From Locusta migratoria (taxonomy: Eukaryota > Arthropoda > Insecta > Orthoptera > Acrididae), in assembly GCA_026315105.1 (NCBI GenBank), contig CM048748.1:23464078-23528077 (forward strand): DNA of 64,000 bases. The letters run 5' to 3'. The notes below the pieces were generated by a model that was not told the origin of the DNA, made no database searches, and saw only the letters and a program-made list of their open reading frames with translations. The stretch's first letter is position 1. Every line of letters starts with the position of its first letter. Shown piece after piece: positions 59,004 to 64,000 of this stretch. Made by a program: the position numbers and the translations under genes.

Positions 59004-59264
59004 ATTAATGTTTTTTCAGATCGATTTCGATCACATAATGATTATCCTCAATGCACCAGTCACTGTAATATCAGCTATGCATAATCATATGCCATATTAG
59101 CTGAATGTAACAGATTTTTGTTTTAACATATCGCTCATTTCTTGGTTGGACACTACATTAATATGTTAAAAAAAATCTGTTACATTCAGCTAATATGGCA
59201 TTTGTTGACTGGTGCATTGAGGATGATCATTATGTGATCGAAATCGATCTGCAAAAACATTAAT
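59004..59264. mobile_element. Foldback element with hammerhead-like modules in both arms
   Basis: The left arm begins ATTAATGTTTTTTCAGATCG; the right arm is its near-perfect complement ending CAAAAACATTAAT. Both arms contain GCACCAGT and GATTTCGATCACATAATGAT or their complements, and an inner pair (ATTAGCTGAATGTAACAG and complement) extends the fold toward the centre. The left arm has about 23 extra bases. As RNA or single-stranded DNA it would form a long hairpin. Non-coding. Confidence 0.75.
59217..59250 (+). ncRNA. Hammerhead-like module, best stem
   Basis: TTGAGGA (59217-59223), one base, a perfect 5-bp stem GATCA/TGATC (59225-59229 with 59235-59239) and GAAA (59240-59243) followed by TCGAT. 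The mirror copy is on the minus strand at about 59018-59051. Differs from the hammerhead consensus in the first base of the box and by one extra base. Confidence 0.3.
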
Positions 59265-59460
59265 ATCTACATCTACATCTACATTTTCGTGTACGTCTTC
59301 TTCATAGACTTCAGTACCTTTTCCTAATTTTTTTTACATCCACATCCACACTACGGCAGCCACCTCATGGTGCGTGGCTGAGAGTACTTTCGTACCATTG
59401 TAACTTCCTCGTATTACCAACGAAAATTACAACACTTTTGACCAAGCCATAGTTGCACAG
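59265..59460 (-). mobile_element. CR1-like LINE 3' tail fragment
   Basis: Antisense tail ATCTACATCTACATCTACAT directly abuts the foldback element, followed by GGTGCGTGGCTGAGAGTAC, which resembles the end of CR1-like 3' untranslated regions (compare 27170-27200). A second ACATCCACATCCACA near 59336 suggests two stacked tails. No coding part. Confidence 0.5.
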
Positions 59461-59763
59461 TAGTCTAGGGTCTAACCGACGTTATCATAAGCACATGCAA
59501 GCGATTCTGTGCTGTTAGAAAAGATGTTCGAGTCGAATGCATTCTGTCCGCGCAGAAATGTAACAATGTGAAGCTACGATATTTGAAGTTTCTGCTGTTG
59601 GGAGGAGGTATCTCTGCAGAAGTGTGAACGACTGCGTTGAGAAGACTACATGGTAGCAGACATAGGTAACCAATAAAATTGTGTCGATCTACGATTTAAT
59701 TCACAGACTTTGCCGTCAATTACAGAGGCTAAAGAGGGTTCGCCCCGTCTCCTCTCCTTCCTC

Positions 59764-59818
<55 letters not shown>

Positions 59819-59879
59819 CGTCGCCATTCGATACGGAGCACACGATTGGAAAAGTTTGTCAGGATTGGGTAACTAACTA
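59461..59879. repeat. Spacer with TAA microsatellite
   Basis: An uninterrupted TAA repeat (about 18 units) fills 59764-59818. Nothing else recognised. Confidence 0.6.
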
Positions 59880-59995
59880 TCCGGGCATGTGCCTGGGGTA
59901 ATTTAGGAAAATCGCGAAAAACCTAAATGAGAACGGTCGCCCTTCCAATTGCGAGCCTAGTGCGTTAGTCATGCACCAGCTCGCACTGCTTAACG
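59880..59995 (-). mobile_element. Second-type SINE remnant
   Basis: The minus strand shows GAGCTGGTGCATGACTAACG, then GGCTCGCAATTGG, and CCTAAATTACCCCAGGC. This is the order of the SINE type at 34112-34911, with its AAATCGCGAAAAACC body. Decayed; ends uncertain. Confidence 0.5.
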
Positions 59996-60734
59996 AAAAA
60001 AGGAACAACATGATTTAGTTAGAATTTTCGTTTCTTGAAAATTGTTTCAAATTTCCAGTAATAGGATTCTCTATTTAACATGGTTAGAACTGTTTTATGC
60101 GCCATTCCTCTTCTAAAATTTTAAAATCTCCAGGTCTTCCCTCCTCTGCCACTCCCTCCCCCGTCATTCCACCTGTCACGTGGGAGCCATTAAACACAAT
60201 ACGCGACCACGAGACCGTATCCTTGCCCACTGTCCGTGAAACTAGCAGTGATGCCAACCGAACCTGCAGTGCGTCCGCTTCAATTGCAGTTGGCTCGTTT
60301 ACCGCAAGCAAATTAAATGTGACGAAACCGATAAAAGCGATCGCCAACCTCCGGTTTGTTTCCGCAACGTATCAATAACGCTGCAGCTAAACAACCGGAC
60401 ACACAGAGAAATGCTCATATCGCCGAAGAGAAATAAATGAACATCTAGTCCGATTGACCGTGAATATATTGTCGTATGTAACCAATGTAGTTATCCGAGG
60501 TTTCGCAAAACAATTATTCCTTGCAAATATTTTAATAGATATGTATTGGTGCAATATGAGAACGTGCACGGTAAAGCAGTTACCTTGTCATTTCTCGTAA
60601 AACAATAATACAGAAATGACATCAGAACAGAAAATGGAGTGTCCCACTAAAACTGCAAAATCGTAGCTCAAGCGGTAAATTGCTTTCGCAAGTACTGAGT
60701 AATGAAAATAAAAAAGCGCCAGAACACATTCCAA
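59996..60734. other. Spacer, nothing recognised
   Basis: Open frame 60097-60378 (MRHSSSKILKSPGLPSSATP) lacks a known domain. Confidence 0.3.
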
Positions 60735-60890
60735 AAAGCTGCGCGGCTCTGGCTGCGCTGTCTCAGGCGCCTGTCACAAATTGCGCGGCCGCTCCCGTCG
60801 GAGTTTCGACATAGTTTGTAAGTATAAGGACCGACGACCTCAGCAGGCCGAAAAAGCTGAAAATTTGGTCTCAAATTTTGTTCATGCATT
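60735..60890 (+). mobile_element. tRNA-derived SINE, decayed
   Basis: Shows CGGCCGCTCCCGTCGGAGTT in place of the B box region, then TAGTTTGTAAGTATAAGGAC and CGACGACCTCAGCAG, which match the SINE body. Head strongly diverged. Confidence 0.55.
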
Positions 60891-60919
60891 TTAAAATATT
60901 TTTCTTTTACTTAAGGGTT

Positions 60920-61813
60920 CGCTGTTCATACTATTCATGGATAATATGTTGAACTCAATTGACTGGCAGGGCAGGATTAAAATAGGTCAAAACAAAATAA
61001 GCAGTCTCGAATATGCAGATGACTTAGTTGTAATTCCAGATTCGATTGAAAGGTTGCAAACTAGTATTTCAGAGCTCGAACAGAGGTGCAAGGATTATGA
61101 TATGAAGATCAGCATCTCCAAAACAAAAGTAATGTCTGTGGGAAAGAGATTCAAACAGATTGAGAGCCAGATAGGAGGAATAAAGTTAGAACAGGTATAC
61201 AGTTTCAAGTACCTGGGATGTATTTTCTCACAGGATGGCAACATAGCGGAAGAACTGGAATCGAGGTGCAGCAAAGCTAATGCAGTGACTGCTCAGCTAA
61301 GATCTACTCTCTTCTGCAAGAAGGAAGTAAGTACCAAGACTAAGTTAAGAGTGCACCGCTCTATCTTTTGACCAACTTTGTTGTATGGGAGTGAAAGTTG
61401 GGTGGATACCAGTTACCTTATTCATAATACAGAGGTTACAGATATGAAAGTAGCAAGAATGATTGCAGGTACCAATAGATGGGAACAATGGCAGGAGGGT
61501 GTCCATAATGAGGAAGCAGTTAGAGCGAACAGACTGCGATGGTGGGGTCACGTTACACGCATGGGAGAAGCAAGGTTACCTAAGAGACTCATGAGCTTGC
61601 TAGTGGAGGGTAAGAGGAGTCGAGGTAGACCAAGAAGAAAGTACTTAGATTCGGTGCAGAATGATTTTGAAGTAAATGGCATAACATCAAACGAGGCATC
61701 AATGTTAGCATTGGATAGGGGATCATGGAGGAATTTTCTTAGAGGTACTATGCTCCAGACTGAACGCTGAAAGGCATAATCAGTCTCTAATGATGATGAT
61801 GATGATGATGATG
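60920..61813 (+). pseudogene. Non-LTR reverse transcriptase fragment with intact YADD
   Basis: Reads ISSLEYADDLVVIPDSIERL (motif C intact), DYDMKISISKTKVMSVGKRF, SFKYLGCIFSQDGNIAEELE, a stop after RVHRSIF, then LLYGSESW, VARMIAGTNRWEQW, RLRWWGHVTRMGEARLPKRL and SRGRPRRKYLDSVQNDF. It ends in a TGA microsatellite tail (61791-61813). AAGGGTT lies on both sides (60913-60919, 61814-61820), a possible 7-bp TSD. A different family from the RTE-like copies. Only one in-frame stop interrupts it, so it is fairly young. Confidence 0.8.
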
Positions 61814-61820
61814 AAGGGTT

Positions 61821-63695
61821 TGTTAATTTATGGTACATGGCAGATGAGAGAAAAAAAATGTGCTGCCCAATTCCGCAAGAGGAAGTTAGAGATTTAACTG
61901 TCATTATCGAAGCACAGACATGTATTATTAGACTGGCAATGCCATATACAGTATCATTTGCGTCACTGAAGTCTCGCCGCCATATTTCTATACTACAAAC
62001 GTGTGAGCAGTCGTGTGTGTATTTACAGAATACATTCGTAAAAATACGGACGAATCCACGTAACTACGCTGTCTTTAGAGATTTGACATATTGGTTGATT
62101 CATGTGTTGTATGTAGCTGTGATTTTTCGTACGGCAAAACGAAGATATAAGGCCAATACACACTGTCCGTCACGTCAACGTCAGGTCAGGTTGTATTCAC
62201 ACTGTCCATGACATCAATTCGTTACCTTAATACCCGATTTTCAAAGTGAGGTTATGAGTGGCGATCTTTTATGTAGAAAGTCATAGTTTAATATTGGAAT
62301 TGCGGAAACAACAACGTTAAATGTTTGATCCATTTGTCGTGGATAACAGGTATCTTCATTCTTCTGAGTGTTTTTTCCCATAATTACAATCTGATTTAAA
62401 TGTATGTAGCGTGAAATTTTACTTATCATCTCAGTGGCCTCGTATGATTATGTTGGCAACATCAACAAAACGGTAGGAAGCCCTAACCGAGATATCGATT
62501 TTCTTAGTAATCCATACAGTATGAATTGATTAGTGATTCGTATAGATGATGAAGTAAACAAATAATGCTGTTCGTGCTCTACGGTTGAGAGATTTTTGTA
62601 TGTGCTCTCGTTCACTTAGTAACAATAATTCCTCTCGTGAAACGAAGTAGTCATGACAAAAAATTTGAATTGTCAAGCGATTGGCTAATGCAAACGTCAC
62701 ACGACTAACAACATAATCACGTGAGGCCACCAGGACAGTAAGTAAAATTTAAGCGTACGTAACACGATTCGACAATGTAGGCCTATCTGTTAAATTCAGC
62801 TATTGCGGATGTGTTAGCTCAAATGCAAATCATGTTGAAACCAACTAGTAGGCTAAAGCTTAAAACATCATATCGTGTCAGAAGATCATAATTTTACCGT
62901 ATGGAAAGTTTTTGACGTGAGGTGAGGCAAGATGGCGGTATCAAGCTTCAGTCAGAGAGGCAAATTTACCACTCTAGTAATATATGTCTGTGTATCGAAG
63001 AAAGGACGCTCGTTCGAGTAGTATCTTTGGCCACATCCTCAACAACGGAGAGCAGGAAAAGATGTGGATGAAAGAAGCAAACTATCTTCGCATGGAAACA
63101 TATACTAAGGAGCAATTTTGTTTGATTCCCGAAACAAAAAGTATACCGAAAAGTAATAGAACGAGCTTGAGGTAAGGACAAAAGGTATCTCGATTTAAAT
63201 TTCGATAACCCTGCGATACTTCTACGTCCACTTCTTGTTGAACATGGCCCACATCAAGAAACAATTGCAGATTTGCATTTCACAGCTGCAGAATAATTTC
63301 CTAAGGCGCATTATAAAAGGAAATTAGGTGATAGTGGAAGTGTGTCTTGGGTACAATATTCGATTTCAAGAGAGGCAGTATTCAGCTTTCATTGTGAGCT
63401 CTTTTCGCTATGTAACAAAGAGATGAAAGGCCGAAAAATATAGAGCTATGAACACACGATAAAAGCCGAATTCACTTGGGACCTTACCAGGAATGGAAGG
63501 AGTTTCATCTTAGATTGAAGATAAGTAAAACGTATGTGAGGAAAATTTGCACTGATTAAGGTAAGAGAGGAAATACTGGCAACAGATTTTGGACTGTTTA
63601 ATGGACTTGCTGACAGTTGTAGGAAGTCAAAAATTACCTCTGGTCGAACACATGACAAAATATATAGCCTACTTACCACAATGGAATCTCTGAAA
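61821..63695. other. Spacer, nothing recognised
   Basis: Open frames 61837-62211, 62530-62730 and 62984-63175 have no known domain. No repeat family recognised. Confidence 0.35.
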
Positions 63696-63890
63696 GCCTC
63701 GCGGAATGGCCGCGTGGTCTAAGGCGTTATGCTACAGACTGGGCTGCCGTTTCCGCCGGAGGTTGGAGTTCTCCCTCGGACATAGTTTTGTGTGTTGTCT
63801 TTAGTGTAAGATAGTTTAAGTAGTTTATACATTTAGGGATTGATGACCTTAGCAGTGTGGTCCAATAGATCTAGAAACTTATGGAAATTT
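63696..63890 (+). mobile_element. tRNA-derived SINE, diverged
   Basis: The head GCGGAATGGCCGCGTGGTCT AAGGCG is A-box-like; the B box is worn (GGTTGGAGTTCTCC). The body has TTTAGGGATTGATGACC. The tail end is uncertain, and no TSD is clear. Confidence 0.7.
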
Positions 63891-63912
63891 TATACTTTTA
63901 AAAATACAATTG

Positions 63913-64000
63913 AATGTTGTTGTTGTGGTCTACATCCTTTTCAATCTGCTTACTGTATTCGTTCCTCGTACCCCACACACTTCCCTCTAATGCTAAGTTG
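63913..64000 (-). mobile_element. RTE-like LINE 3' end, runs off the window
   Basis: The left edge carries the antisense CAACAA tail (GTTGTTGTTGTGGTC), then, after an internal gap, ATCTGCTTACTGTATTCGT and CCCCACACACTTCCCTC, matching 11590-11700 in the other RTE copy. Continues beyond the window. Confidence 0.75.

Overview
This is a piece of a large, repeat-rich animal genome, most likely an insect of the grasshopper/locust kind (Orthoptera). That is inferred from the repeat families: tRNA-headed SINEs of about 200 bp, CR1-like LINEs ending in a TGTAGA-type repeat, RTE-like LINEs with a CAACAA tail, a Penelope element, LOA/I-group LINEs, Copia, Tc1 and mariner. I see no intact host gene, no rRNA, no convincing functional tRNA gene, no CRISPR and nothing bacterial. 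The recognisable coding sequence is almost all broken transposon protein; a few short open frames have no recognised product.

Layout. 1-1455: a dead Tc1 transposase cut by two SINEs with target-site duplications (TSDs). 1456-1945: antisense CR1-like LINE end. 3279-3678: two 200-bp tandem units. 5375-8546: a Penelope element made of two head-to-head defective copies, bracketed by a 12-bp direct repeat and hit by a SINE. 10860-10942: hAT-like terminal hairpin. 11179-13146: a SINE split by a 1.77-kb element with 46-bp terminal inverted repeats (TIRs), which itself holds an RTE fragment. 13834-17722: a probable solo LTR containing a LOA-like LINE flanked by a direct repeat of about 250 bp, and a SINE. 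20249-22444: a SINE split by a CR1-like LINE. 27128-33493: two copies of a second CR1-like LINE in inverted orientation, with SINEs and an RTE fragment between them. 34112-36262: a second SINE type split by a LOA-like fragment, a SINE inside a SINE, and an RTE fragment. 37616-41892: two TIR elements of about 0.8 kb on either side of an RTE copy. 42608-43743: two SINEs with clean TSDs. 44706-48445: a Copia element split by a 1.85-kb putative solo LTR. 48517-49518: a third CR1-like copy. 50789-51026: a small inverted-repeat element. 53600-55928: antisense gag and endonuclease of an I-group LINE. 57265-57665: mariner transposase fragment. 59004-59460: a foldback element and a LINE tail. 60913-61820: an RT fragment with an intact YADD box. 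63696-64000: a SINE and an RTE fragment.

How the parts relate. There is no pathway here. The order of events can be read from nesting: SINEs sit in Tc1, Penelope and LTR sequence, while LINEs and a TIR element sit in SINEs. TSDs recognised by eye fix many boundaries. The most unusual signal is a short structured module, a TGARGA-like box, then a small stem-loop, then GAAA, seen in four unrelated repeats (Penelope, 22997-23029, 50850-50890, and both arms of 59004-59264). It resembles a hammerhead ribozyme core but carries one extra base before the stem. Between the elements lie long AT-rich stretches where I recognise nothing.
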